DNA of 64,000 nucleotides from Eulemur rufifrons (lineage: Eukaryota; Chordata; Mammalia; Primates; Lemuridae), in assembly GCF_041146395.1 (NCBI RefSeq), contig NC_090989.1, positions 243,092,843 to 243,156,842 of the forward strand, given 5' to 3'. This document shows, in pieces, positions 24,561 through 37,212 of the stretch; position 1 is the stretch's first letter, and every line of letters starts with the position of its first letter. Under the pieces are notes generated by a model, which saw nothing but the letters and a program-made list of their open reading frames with translations, did not search any database and was not told where the DNA came from. The position numbers were made by a program, and so were the translations under genes.

Positions 24561-26889
24561 AAAATAAGGCTTGAAAATGTGACGATTTAATAAAGTCACA
24601 AATCCACACCAAAAGATACTAATTCAATATGGACTAGGTGTATTTGCTCTGTGTTAAGCTCTCTTCTACTTGAATATTCATACCTGTATTGGATTTTGTA
24701 TTTTAAATGGCCCCAAATCTCTACTGTGATTTAACAGAACTCACACTTGTAAAAGGTCCAAGATGATACACACCTAAAATATATGTCTACATCCTTATGA
24801 TAAATTCAATTTTGGTCAATATGGTAGCACCCTTTTAAAACACATTTTCTATGGGTTTAGAATTATATGGAATTTTTCTGAACTAATATCCACTGGGGGA
24901 AAGTGAAAGTGTTTATAATATACTTAGAGAAAAGCATATGAATATGCTCAACCGTATAAGGTAGAGTAACAAAAATTGATATGATAGATCAGAATAATTT
25001 TCAATGCATTCTTCACTTGTTTGCAAATAACTGGACAGCTCACAAATACTTAAAAGTGCCCCCAAATTTCTGGATATTTTGTTTTTCTGAACGTGTATTT
25101 TCATCATAAACTAACACACACATTGTGTAAAAATAGGCAAAACAGGGAGAAATTACATAATTCCACCACATGAGCAAACCAAAGTCAAACATTTCACTTA
25201 CTTTCTTACGATATTTTTCTTCTTTGCATCTGCTATAAGAATTTTAACATCCACTCTGCGATCTTGTTTATAGTTTCCTCCATGAGAAAAAGGATTTTCT
25301 AATCTAGCACCAGCTCTATCAGAGTGATCACCAATTCCAAATCAGAAAAAGTCCAAGGTAATGAGGTTTTACCATATCATAAAGAAAATCTTGGGCCCCC
25401 AAAGTGTGATACCTTTGGATAGGAAATGCCTCTTAAGATATGCTGAACTCACGATATGGGGGTTAAAATAGTTAACAAAAAATACAATTAAGGTCTCCTA
25501 CTATATGGCTCTTTTCCTTTGCATCTTAGTGATATCTGTGACTATTTTTTTTTTTTAACTTATTTCTTATCAGGCAGCTTCAGAGATTAACAACTTATCC
25601 TGGGCCAATCCAGAAAATAATTCTTATGTTTTTAGATTCAATTTCTTTTTTCTGTTTGCCTAGTTTTAGGTGATGTGATACATGAAGAAAGTAAACCTTT
25701 TTAAAATTCGTATGGGCTTAAAAGGCAGAGATACTTATCTAGAAGTCTTCTGAAACCTTTGGGCACCTAAACAGAATTCAGTCATCTGCATGTGAGATCT
25801 GCACATAACTAGTAGTGACATTTTACAAATGCAACATGGTCCAAATGTTATAAAAACTGATCTAAGGCTGTGTTAGGGAAAGATTCAACATGGTGTGAGT
25901 GAAATAACATGTTTTTTCCCCACATAAAAATACAGTTATACTCCTCCAATACATGAGGAACCATATACAATTTCTGACTTTGAGAAAATGCATATTTCTT
26001 ATAAAATTGCTACTGTCTTCTACCTTTCTATCATGGTTTCACATGCATATACACGTAGGAATTGTATATACATTAATTTGGATCTGTGTTTTCTGTAAGT
26101 TTGATGCCCTCAAATTTTACATTAGTAATTTTCTGGTATTATCAGACAACTCATTCTAAAACTTACTGTCATGTCTTAAAGACATCAACCCTGATTGATT
26201 TGAAAATTCAACCAACTGAACACCCAAAGACTAAATTAGATCCCCAAACCAGGCATAAGTATGCAAATCAAAGATGTCCTCACTGACACCTCCTCAAAAT
26301 TCTTTATTCATAATCGCTGGGAACCTGGCATCGAGTACAGAGAAGTCCTGGTAGAAGCTATAATTACGCTTCACAAGGAGTTGCTGGGAAGAAGACAAGG
26401 TACAGCATGGCAATGGCTTCACAGGAGTTAATAGTCCTGGTTCCACCTGATTTTACAAATGATCTTGAACTAGTCCTTTCAAATTCTGCGCTGTGATTCT
26501 ACAAAAAAATTACGAAATGTAACACAGATTCAGAAACCATTCGAGTACAAGAGCAAAATCAACAACTATTAAGCGTATCAAGAGCTCTGAAAAATGAAAA
26601 GTCTGTGGCTTCAGATGCTTTCTGGGTAAGCTTTCTCAAGTAGGAGATGGAGCTGTGCGCAGCGCTTGAAATGAAATTGCTTGCCAATATTTTTCAGTGT
26701 GTGTTGGGGGGGTGGGGGGTAATTGTCTTTCAATCCCAATCAGGTGAAAACCTTTCCAGAAATTCCTCCCACAGCACTTCTTATCTTGACCTAGGTTCTG
26801 TTTTTCATGTTTCCTTTTCTTCTTTTTTAAAATCACTTTTACTTCATTTTTTGTTTTCTCTAACTCTTCCCATGAAGAAATAAAGCATC
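24561..26889. other. Unassigned, repeat-poor sequence
   Basis: No repeat family confidently recognised, apart from a weak antisense MIR-like piece near 26430-26510. An ATGCAAAT octamer lies at 26261-26268. A G-rich run (TTGGGGGGGTGGGGGG) lies at 26704-26719. No gene supported. Confidence 0.45.
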
Positions 26890-27120
26890 TACTAAATCGC
26901 TACTCTGCTGTCAAGTCGGACCTTGTACCCCTCGCCCCCGATTCCCCTGTGTTATAAGGGGTTGCTGTTCCAGTTCTGACCCCTGTGGGATGACAAAGGG
27001 CGCGGGGGAGCCAGCGCAGAGGAGAGAGGGCATCCTTCTGTGATGGTGCCTACCTCAAGTACCGTCTCGATATTTTCCTGACATTTCAGAGGGTTCCTCT
27101 TCTTGACAAGCAACCCTCAC
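26890..27120. other. Locally GC-richer, CpG-containing patch
   Basis: CTCGCCCCCGATTCCCCTG and GGGCGCGGGGGAGCCAGCGC stand out from the AT-rich surroundings. Too short for a typical CpG island. There is no TATA box or clear coding exon, so a promoter or old retrotransposed fragment are both possible but unproven. Confidence 0.35.
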
Positions 27121-29019
27121 CTCAAAAACAAATCAAAAAACCCACTGTGTGAAGCAGTCAGTTTCTCAGAGCTTGCAGAATTATTTGTGACAGAAATGAA
27201 AAAACCAACCATCCAATTTTCTGTTCTTCATTCACAGAGATTCTGTGGGCAGTAGAGTTTCTCAGAATGTACTTCAGAAAATATAATTTCCTCACATTTT
27301 AAACCATCAATTAGCTCCTATTTCAAAATAGATTTTCTTGCCCTCCAAAAAAAGTCAATACCCATTTACTTTGATATCTTTAAAATTGGTCCTTCCTCTT
27401 TAGCTAGAAAGTCTTTCCTTGATGTTAAGTATCTGCCAACTTGGATAGCTAAAGACCCAAAGCTGGCAGAGATACATCATTGTCATCCCTATATTTCATT
27501 TCCCCAGAACCCAGCAAAGGGAAAAATAAAGAATAAAAACCTATTTTCACATGCAACTGACACTAGCTCAGTTGCTGAGATTAGCTCATGAGGGTGGGGG
27601 AAACGTGTACCAGTTCCCTTTCATATATGTATCCTTTTTATCCTCTTCCATCTGCAACTGAATGGATAGAAAATGTGATGGTTTGGAGAAATCTGTTCAT
27701 TCTGGTAAAACTGTCTGGAGGTGTCAAGGCTAAGAATAGTCATAGGCTGACATTAAATAGTAGGGACACATGCTGAGCTGGCTCACCCAAAGCTGGTGTC
27801 TACAGCAGCACACTAAATTAGAACTTAGATGGGAGACCTTTTTTAGAATATTCTTCGGTCGGATTACTCAAGGACATTTCAGTTTAGAGATACCATGTGG
27901 TCCTTGGGGGTATGAATTTCCATGGGCCAGATTGATTCAGGTGCTCTTAAAAATTGTCTTTAAACATAGAGGAGACAACTATCTTAACATTACTGCTATC
28001 AATCAGGAGGGCAATTTTCCCAGAGCACAGCATCAGAACCCACATAGCGTAAGCAGGTTAAGCAACAAAGCCAATCTAGAAGAAAGCATAGTGCTTTCTT
28101 CTGAGGTTATGGAGCAATTCTGTCCTTTGAAGCCTTCCAGCTCGTAGATTTGTCTCTCTAGGAGCTTAGCTGATTCAAATCTTGGCGACATCCATATTCA
28201 GCCTGGATTGAATATATGTCTAAAATCTGTGTCACCATAAATGTCACAATTATGGCAAAAATATCCATTTCCTTTGGAAGCCATATTTCACTTTCAGTCA
28301 TTGCTCCTTTAAATGAATTGCACATGTTTAGACTTAGATGCCCCAGTGGTTAAACTAGTAGATGTAGAAAAAATCAGATCACTGTTTAGATCGTATTTGG
28401 GAAACAATTTGTCTGTGGATATAACTGTTCTACTCTGGAGATTTTCCTGAGTTCTCTATTAAAAACAGTTCTTTCCCATGCCTTTACTTTTTACCAAACT
28501 GCTATTTAAGTCTGTTTTCTTTCACAAACTATCAAACAAGTTTGTTCAAAGAGATGTGTTAATTCACAGACTTATGGGGCAAGGAGCCTTAGGCTTGAGA
28601 GCTCATGTGGCATATTCAAGTACATAACCCTGCCTTCAGGCACGGCCCTGCCAAAAACCTATCAAGAGGATTGAACGTGTAACTGTCTTCTGGAGCTGGA
28701 GGAAAGAAATTTTCAGTAATTCCAATGTTTACACACCCCATGTTGCCTATGTGTATGCCTACAAGGGATTCCTCCCATCTTGTTATTTAAAACTCTCTTT
28801 GCATTTTGTTCAACACAGAGTTGGAACACATTTGCTAATAAATCTCTGATAATCATGCTACTTTACAGACATTAGGTCAAACAACCCCCATTCCTTTTTT
28901 ATTTTCCTGATAGCCACATGTATCATTTTCAGTCAACATCACTGCTCCATGCCCTTACATTGCTGTGGCAAGAACCAGAACAAATATATTCTTCTAAGCA
29001 AATAAACTACAATCTGGGT
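27121..29019. other. Unassigned, repeat-poor sequence with a 125-codon open frame
   Basis: A plus-strand frame at 27770-28147 (125 codons) is among the longest outside recognised repeats. It has no domain that I recognise, and no signal peptide or membrane pattern. Nothing else assigned. Confidence 0.4.
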
Positions 29020-29210
29020 TCATCCATTTGTTCAATAAATATTCACTGAAAGCTCCTATGAGTTAGATTAGTTCTAGGAACTGGTATTAAAATAGTAAAC
29101 AAAACAGATAAAATCCCTGCCTTTTTAAAATGTATACTCAAATCTAGTGAGTAGTAACAGATAAGCAACAAAATAGCAAATAAAAGTAATATAAATATAT
29201 GGATTTTTTT
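29020..29210 (-). mobile_element. L2 LINE 3' terminal fragment
   Basis: CATTTGTTCAATAAATATTC, AGTTCTAGGAACTGGTATTA and AACAAAACAGATAAAATCCC match the reverse complement of the L2 3' end well. Confidence 0.85.
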
Positions 29211-29639
29211 TAATTGAGATGAGGAAGCCAATGTCAAATACAGGCTTAGAAGACAAAATTAAGAGTTTGGGTTTGGACATAGAGTCTGAGAAGCCTTTTA
29301 TATTTCCATTAGAAGTAGGCAGTTGGATATAGGTTTCCAGAGATGACAGCAGATATCTATCTAGGAAATATGAATTTTGGAGGCACCTGTTGATTCAAAT
29401 TTTACTTAGGATTAACTTGCCTATATCACGTATTTTGCAATGAGGTACCAGTTATTTCCATTTCAACTAATCTCCCTACCCCATACTTCTCTTTCAGTTG
29501 GAGCAACTGCCTCATTTTATCAATCTTTCTTCCAATTATCCAATATAATTTGACAAATATGTACCTGACTACATTTATCTTAAGCTTAATAAGAAATTTT
29601 ACCTTCTCCCAATTCATATTTTTACGAAAAGCAATAAGG

Positions 29640-29805
29640 TGTTGACTTTGTGCTTTGCATTGTGTTAAGCACGTTCTATGTATCATGTCATTTAATTATA
29701 CAAAACATTTACAAAACAGGTATCACTATGATCTGTTTGTTGAGGAAGAAACTGAGAAACAGAGACAGTAAGCAAGTTGCCTCAGGTGGAACAGCCAGTG
29801 TCTTA
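29640..29805 (+). mobile_element. MIR SINE
   Basis: TGTGCTTTGCATTGTGTTAA, TCATTTAATTATACAAAACA, TGAGGAAGAAACTGAGAAAC and AGCAAGTTGCCTCAGGTGGA match the MIR core closely. Confidence 0.85.
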
Positions 29806-30039
29806 AATATAATGTTATACCTGATCACCAACACATAAAAATGTTACCTGACACCAGGTAATTTTAATCCTTTCATATATATATTTCAAGTCTACCAATG
29901 TCCATTTGGGCTCCTTGAATGAGATACAAGCAAGCATCTATAAAACTATGCTCAAGTTGAGGAGGCATCCAAGTAAGGCCTTCACTGATGTTTACAGAAA
30001 TGAGGACGGTTGAAAAAAGGAGGCATTATTAAGTGTTTT

Positions 30040-30190
30040 TGCAGAATTATCTCATTGAATCTGCACACTAACTATGAAAGGGAGGTAATATTATCTGAAG
30101 CCCCAAATAAATTGAATAATTAGTGAGATTCATTGGAAAATCTGAAATCCTAGATTTGACTTAGGGAATGTCTGACTACATTGCCACATT
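30040..30190 (+). mobile_element. MIR SINE fragment
   Basis: ATCTCATTGAATCTGCACAC, AAAGGGAGGTAATATTATCT and GAAATCCTAGATTTGACTTA follow MIR order. Confidence 0.6.
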
Positions 30191-30349
30191 CTCTCCACGG
30201 TGATCAGCTGCTGCACCAATGACATAACGGTGCGTCTTTTTAGGCTTCCACTGGAAGAATCTAGAAATTAAGGGCAGTTGACCATGAAGACTAAAATCTT
30301 TCTCTCCAGTTCTCTCATAAATTTGTAATTAGATATCACCATTTCTCTA

Positions 30350-30525
30350 TGAATGACAGAAAATAGCTATCACTTATTGAGAAAGTAAGATATATACTCA
30401 ACTAAAAAGACATCTAAAACGAAGAGCAATTAAGTGATTCACCCAAGGTTGTACATAAAATTAAGGGCTGGACTCAGAATAACCACAGGTGTTTTGCCTC
30501 AAATCCTGTTTTCTATGCTGCTATA
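30350..30525 (+). mobile_element. MIR SINE
   Basis: AATAGCTATCACTTATTGAG, AATTAAGTGATTCACCCAAG and GGCTGGACTCAGAATAACCA follow the MIR consensus. Confidence 0.75.
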
Positions 30526-31189
30526 CACGTATAAAAATAAAGCTATTTAACTCAGGTTGTGTAGTGAGACAGAACACTATGGAAACTAAATTAACCTTAT
30601 CCTTTCAAAGTCAGCGTTAGACTTTATGTTCCTTGCCTATTTCAGCCCCGAAAGCAGCTTTGGAAAACAGGCTCTTCTCTAAAATGGATTAGTTTGTGAA
30701 ATTTATACTATATAACAAAATTATTTGGAGAGCAAATAAGTATTTCTTCTCCCTCTAACTCTTACATATTTTTTCTAAAATAAATGCACATATTATGCAA
30801 TTCTCTTAAATTATTATAATGTTTAGAATTGCTCTATTGCTTGGCTTCATGCTGTGAGGACAACTTCCAGGAAGGTTTATTTAGAAGAAGGTCATTTTGA
30901 AATTTTCGTAACTAATCCCCTTGGATGTTTTCTAAGACATACCTGCCTTATGATGAATTTTTCTCTATCATGAATAGAATCTCAGAATATAGCAAGGTTG
31001 GGTCTAATACATCCCTATTTCAAGATATAGAAACAGATGAATTGAGACTGGACTTTCATATGATAACTAGGACCAAAAAATTCTTCCCCAAGCTGTGAGA
31101 AAGCAAAAAGCAAATTGATTGTGGGAACAAAGGCTCTTCTAGAGAAAAGCAGTTATAAAAGTAGTCTATAATAATTTATAGGGATTTAT

Positions 31190-31345
31190 AACTTCAAGTG
31201 CTTTTATTACACATTCTAATATTTGGTCCCGACAACAATCTGATGAAGTAGGCTGGTGAAATACTATTAGGTTCAAACTATAGATGAGGAAACTGAAGCT
31301 AAAACAGATTTAAGTGGTCTACCAAGAAGCAGCCTGCAAGATGGG
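31190..31345 (+). mobile_element. MIR SINE
   Basis: TTCAAGTGCTTTTATTACAC, ACAACAATCTGATGAAGTAG and TATAGATGAGGAAACTGAAG follow the MIR consensus. Confidence 0.8.
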
Positions 31346-31754
31346 ATTAGAATTTTAAGAGATGTATTGGAAGAGGACCACAGAAATGAGGAGAACCTTC
31401 AGACTACAATGCAAGTATAACACTTATGGAAAGACACAATGAAGGAAAGAGGATTGAATAGAAAGACTCTTGGACTACAGCACAGTTGCAAGAAAGTTTC
31501 AGCCAGATTATGTGATGTACTAGAGTTAACAACCTTCATTGGAAGAGCAAGCTCATTGTCTTGGCCTGCCTTAATACCTCCACCATGCTTAGCCATTGGC
31601 TGAGAACAGCCCACTTTGAAGCATGGCCTTAAAGTGAACACAGTGGTGGATCCAGAGGGGTAGCAGCTAGGAATGTCAATCAATCATCCTCCTTACAGCA
31701 GGAGATCTCCAGCAGCACATTTTCATAACTGCCACAAGTCTCTTATGATCACCC
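31346..31754. other. Unassigned sequence
   Basis: A 94-codon minus-strand open frame (31399-31683) is present without recognised motifs. The stretch reads like an old retroelement fragment but I cannot place it. Confidence 0.35.
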
Positions 31755-31787
31755 AAACAAGTAAAAACTGTGAGTTTTTACTTGTTT
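31755..31787. repeat. Perfect 14-bp inverted repeat, 5-base loop
   Basis: AAACAAGTAAAAAC at 31755-31768 is followed by TGTGA and then its exact reverse complement at 31774-31787. It would form a stable hairpin. No T-run, miRNA seed or Pol III signal that I recognise adjoins it. Confidence 0.95.
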
Positions 31788-31879
31788 TACTTGTCAGAAG
31801 TCTACTGACATTTAGTAGAATATTTTATACAGCCTTTAATATGAATGATACATGATACTTATAAATTTTTTGCTATTAG

Positions 31880-34270
31880 GATCATGATCATTGAATACAG
31901 TTGTATTTAATAAATTGTCAGATTTTGTTCTTTTCTTTAAAGCCAAACTTAGAATAGTTATGCATAGAAGCATAAAGTGATAGAGTAAATCTGCTGAAAT
32001 GTTTCAGATGCACAAAAACTATCCTGAATATAAGTGGGGGAGAAAAAAAAAAAATCAACTCTTGAAATTTTTTAAAGAAGGCTACCCATAGATTGGTTTT
32101 GTCACCAGTTGCCTCTTAGTATATATTGTGTTACAAATATTTTTAAGGCTTGCTAGATGAAATTTTGATAGATGCAAACAGTGCAGAGAAATTAACAATA
32201 GATCTTAAGACTCCTAATAAAGTGATGCCCAATTATACCAAATCTTCAAGTTTTCCCTCTCCAAGTGTAATCAAATGGTTTTGTGAGGAAAAACTGAGGT
32301 TAACCTTTTATTCCCTTTTATGTTATCATTACCATCAAAACAAAACCATAGAGAATGGTATCACAATTATATTCTCAAGATAACATTCAAAATAATAGAT
32401 GGTAGAATGATAGATCGCTGGATGGATAGAGTCTGCAAAAAAGTATATTAGTATATTTCTAATACCCTAATGAATTACCAAACTTTTGAAAACTGTTGAC
32501 TCATATTTCATGTGAATAGAAACAAAACAAAAATTATATACTGAATGTAGCATCAGTGTTTAATAAACTTTGCACTTTGCACTAACCTTGAACTTGGGCT
32601 ATCTTAACATGTCAAAACATAGTATACTATTAAAATTTCATCCACTAAACAAAATTGATCAGCTGTGTCCTAACTCTTCTGTAAATTATAGTACAGTGGT
32701 TTTAACTTTGTAGAGTTTCAATAGAACAATGTAAGTAATCTTGTTTCATCTGCTTTAGTGTTATATAGTTTATGCATCAGTATCTTTTACTAGACTATAA
32801 ACCTCTTGATCTTAGACCTTCTTATAAAGTTCCCAAGTCTTGTATATAACATACATGAATATATATTCATCAAATTTAATTATAAAAATAAAAATTTAAA
32901 AAGAAAATATGTTGAAAGCAAATGAAAAAAATCAATTTGTGGATTCTTTGGTTTATGACAAATATAAAACTACTATTACATCTTAATATAGCTATACAAT
33001 GGTTTCATTATTTTTGTCCATCACCAAAAAGCATTCATTTATAGAGCATTAAGCTTGTCTGAGTATTATGTTATAATACTAGAGACATAGTACAGAAAAT
33101 TGCTATGTCCTGCATTCCAGTAATATCCTTGTGGAAGAAAAAAGCAACCTGGTCACCAGGAAAAATCAAATCACAAATCTTTCTGGGAATAAAAAGAAAT
33201 AAAATGCTTTATATTAATACTTGAAAAAACATGAGTCAGTGCAGTTATAAGTTTACATATTCCAAATGTGTTTGTATGGAGAACAGATTGTTATATGGTA
33301 AAACCAGATTGTTATATAGTATAGAAGAAACACAGAGTTGGAAAAGGCAAATCTACCCATCATTATTTATCTATGTGATCTCTCATATGTTCCTTGATCT
33401 CTCAGATTCAATTTCTTTTTCCATAGATGCCTAAATCACAGAGTTTTTATATGGAATAAATAGGATAATGTATATTAAACTTGTGTAAGCTCTACATTAG
33501 AATACTCAGAAACCATTATTATACCATGTTTATAAATCCCACACAAATGCATAGATGTATAGTATTCATAGAGAATTAAAACATATCCATTGCAGGAGCA
33601 TATGTGCATTCCACAAGTAGCACTGTGTCCTAACAGATTGCTGTCACATTGCATTTGTATCTGTAAGCATTAGTGCCATTTTCACATACCTGTTAAGCAA
33701 TCTTCTGTTATTACTTCGCAACACATCATTTATGTCTCTCTCTTTACCAACATAGGACCATTATCTTGCCATTCAGCAATGACAGATGATTCATCCAAGA
33801 TTCCAAATGACACCTTCTTGATATAAGGGGGAAAAAAGAAAACAAAAAAATATTTTACAGGATATATTTTACATGTGCCTTAGATTTAGTACTGGAGAAA
33901 AAGTCACAGAATACATTTGGTAGCACAAACCATCAGAACTTCATTAAATCCTTTCAAAGGGTAGAGGGCAAGAGACATTTCATTATCAAATCCTTGTAAA
34001 TTTTAACACTAGATACTGCTCTACATGGAAAATCCAAAATGGTACAAGCTTGGCAAAGGGGTTGGAGGGGAGCCAGGGAGTGGAAAAAACTTCATAAATT
34101 TAGTCATACAAAATAAACTCACAACCTGTTTTTCCAGTTGTCATCTGGGCAGGATTGGAATGCCAAAGAAGCAAAAAGGGTTTTTCTGCAGCATCTGATA
34201 GTGGTGGTCTTAATTTATGTCTCAAGTCAGGATTTTGGTTTCTAACTTTATATATGAATATTTTATTATC
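31880..34270. other. Unassigned AT-rich sequence
   Basis: Includes a small direct repeat around CAGATTGTTATAT at 33283-33320 (two copies, about 21-base period). No gene or repeat family recognised. Confidence 0.4.
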
Positions 34271-34274
34271 AATT

Positions 34275-34470
34275 ATCGCTAACTGGTATTGAAGTTACTT
34301 ACTATGTACTCACCATTATGTCATCTCATTTAATCATTAAAACATTCCTATATAGCAAGTAGATGTGGGCAAACAATTCTTCGGTCATGTAGAGAATTAA
34401 AGAAGACCATGGATTTGAGTCTAAGTGCATTTGAATCCAAAGCTTCAGCTTTTTAATTGCCACTTTATTA
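34275..34470 (+). mobile_element. MIR SINE fragment
   Basis: TTACTTACTATGTACTCACC, ATCTCATTTAATCATTAAAA and GCATTTGAATCCAAAGCTTC follow the MIR consensus, diverged in the middle. Confidence 0.65.
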
Positions 34471-34589
34471 GGTCTGTAAAGTCAAAATGAAAAGACTAAA
34501 TCATACAAAGTCATGAAATCAACCAACATATAAGTGTACAATCATCAAATCCTCTTTATTGCAGAGTTTATTGGTGCCTGTTAATGCCA

Positions 34590-35170
34590 TTCCATTGTAA
34601 ACATTGACTTAATAAATATGTTTAAAATCTGCAGATACAAAGTCACTGTCTATAAGGACATATGCTTATGCAGGAAGACACAAATGTGAAAAAACACAAG
34701 ACAATCTGATACATGCAATGAAGGAAGTATATTCCAGTTATTATGGGAGCACAAACATGGCCCGACTGCCTGATGAGGGTAAGGAAAGACTTACCTAAGA
34801 AAGTCAACACAGAAAAGAATTTTGAAGGGAAAACTTTCCAGAAATGTGGAATGGGAAGGGGAGGTTTGAGAGAAGGGAGAGCATTTAAGGCAGAAGGAAC
34901 AGCATGTCTCAAAAAAAAAAAAAAAAAAGGAAGTGTGAAAAATTAGGGTGCATTTAAAAAACAGAACATGAAGTTCCCTCAAAAGGGAATACGTGGAAAT
35001 GGGATTTAAAAGATAGATGGAGCCAAACGATGGTCTTGTGTGTCATGCAAAGAATTCGGAATTTAGGTTTTAGGCAAGATGGAGCTATTAAAGGATTTTC
35101 ATAGGGCAATGAATTGAATAGAATTGCATTTGAGATAGATTAGTTAGGTCTTAGTCTAAAAGCAGATTTA
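34590..35170 (-). mobile_element. L2 LINE 3' region carrying an A18 tract
   Basis: TAAGGAAAGACTTACCTAAG, GGCAGAAGGAACAGCATGTC and GTCATGCAAAGAATTCGGAA follow the reverse complement of L2. A run of 18 A residues (34911-34928) is embedded in it, right after AACAGCATGTCTC. Confidence 0.75.
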
Positions 35171-36444
35171 ATGGGATTAAAGCTGCATACAGGAAGACAA
35201 GGTGACCAAAGTTCCCTAAACCAGACTAGGTTTTAAAAATGGATAAATACTGAGAGGTCTGAGAGATCTAGAAATAAAAAAGTCTTTTTATTTAATCGTA
35301 TATTAGTTTTTGAGCATACGAAGGACAATTTTTTCTAACCAGTTATTGCCTTGGCACCCTGTTGTTTATATTTCTAAGGTCAACATGACAACGATGGTTC
35401 CAGGTACAAACTCATAGTCATGTTGTTCTTTAAGCAATTAAGAAAATCTCTTTTGCTATTATAATTTGCAATTGAAAAAAATTTTCCATAAAATAGTGTT
35501 TCGGTTTCTTAAGTTATTTAATAAAATAAGACAGATTTGATATCATGAGAACATTGCAATAGAGAGAAAATATGTATTATTTTAATTATTGAGGGCAAAT
35601 AAAATAATGATGATTTTTAAATAAAATAACAATGATGCCTTTTAAATGATGAATTTGTGCCAACTGAAAACCAATTCAGAAAGTGTGAATATAAAACATA
35701 TTTTACAGTTTTTTTTAAATGAGAAAAAGTGCTAAAAGGATTTGATTATTGTGTAGCAGACAGTACTATAAGTATAAAAACTCTAGAGGCAATGCTGTAG
35801 CACCAAATATACAATTCGCTTTATCATTTGTATTAATACCAATTAGATTATTAGTAAATATACAATAAAAGAACCATTCATTATATCTTGATAGCAATGA
35901 AGTGTGTGATACATCCATTAAATTGATAGATCCAACAAAATATTTGGTTAAAATGACATTATTTTTAAAAAGTACCTAAAATGATAATAATGTTAGAGAC
36001 TATGATATAAATAATGGCTTATTACATTTAGAGTCAGAAGAATTAATTGGACAATAAATAAATTATGACACTCAATGATATGTTTTTAATAGTAAATTTG
36101 ACTTTGGTACCTCAGTTGCAGTAGAAAAAATATCTGCAACACTAGATAATGATGTTTTGTCATCTTGAACACTATCATTTTGCTATACTTGTTTGTATAT
36201 TAATTTCTAATTTTTTATTTGAGGTTTAATTAGCAAGTACAAGCACAAGGAATTTATGCCTACTATTATATAATAAAAATAATTTTAAATCAACACTTGG
36301 AAATGTTTGATTTTTTTTCCCTACAAGAGGACATATATATTACTGAAGTTTAAGACACCTGCATCAGGGATGGTGAGGATTTAAATTAAGACATTTAGGG
36401 AAGAATTGGGAGTGCTCTTGTTTTATTGGTTGGGAAATTAGGTG
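35171..36444. other. Unassigned AT-rich sequence
   Basis: No gene or repeat family recognised. Confidence 0.4.
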
Positions 36445-36570
36445 GACAAATTTATTTATTTATTCCAGCAATACATCTCTCATTGGCCACCCACATAGAT
36501 CAGCCATTATCTCCAATATGGAGGATACAAAATTAAAAGCTACAGTCCTGCCCTGGAACAACACAGAAGT
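36445..36570 (-). mobile_element. L2 LINE 3' terminal fragment
   Basis: TTTATTTATTTATTCCAGCA, GGAGGATACAAAATTAAAAG and ACAGTCCTGCCCTGGAACA are a diverged reverse complement of the L2 3' end. Confidence 0.5.
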
Positions 36571-37212
36571 CCCATACTGGGAGTGATTAAAATGTGGAGC
36601 TCAGCCAGCCAATACTGCTCCAGATTTGTATTCTTGGGCTGCATTAGAAATCTCAAATTATTTTAAGCTCAAGAGAATATTTTCATCATTTCCCTCTAAA
36701 TTAGTGAAAAAAACTTAGCAGTTGGTCACTATTGCCTTTATAACAGCCTTCAGGCAAGTTGACATAGGTACCAAGCCCTAACACTTTCTCCAATCTTGAA
36801 TCAACCTGAGAAGCATATGTAGCCAAGTACCAGTTAAAATAGCTCTCAGGAGACCCGCTTGTCTCTGTCAAGGCCCTACAGAAGAAGGCACAGTTCCAGT
36901 GACAGCTCCAGCAGGAGAAGGAGGAGCTGCTGTACCCCATCCTGGGGCCAATGCCTTGCCTGTCTTCCCTTTGTCCTCTGTCACTCCCACCGAGGTGTAT
37001 ATTATATATATGCAGGAAAAATAGAAAGAATGACACCGAAATGTACACAGTGGCTATCTCTTAATGGTGGAATTGTAAGTAATTTTTAGATTAAAAAAGT
37101 ACAGAGAAAAGTGCAAGAACAGAAAAATAACAGTTCTTTCTTATTCACCAAGCAAAAATGAGAATTCTACTCAGATAAATGGATGCTTACCTAAAAAATT
37201 GATCTAGAGGTG
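36571..37212. other. Unassigned sequence with a 115-codon minus-strand open frame
   Basis: The frame at 36701-37048 (minus) includes residues YFNWYLATYASQVDSRLEKV and GLGTYVNLPEGCYKGNSDQL. It has no recognised domain, its N-terminus is low-complexity hydrophobic, and the opposite strand across the same bases encodes a Lys/Gln/Glu-rich stretch with a stop. It could be a pseudogene fragment on either strand. Not called as a gene. Confidence 0.3.

Noticed and set aside
26263..26430. Possible coding exon with residues RWEPGIEYREVLVEAIITLH
   Set aside because: No acceptor or donor pair in phase, and the residues match no family that I recognise.
27062..27140. Minus-strand exon ending at CTTGAG|GTAGGC
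   Set aside because: With the best acceptor, all three frames meet a stop; coding use is not supported. Kept only as part of the GC-patch observation.
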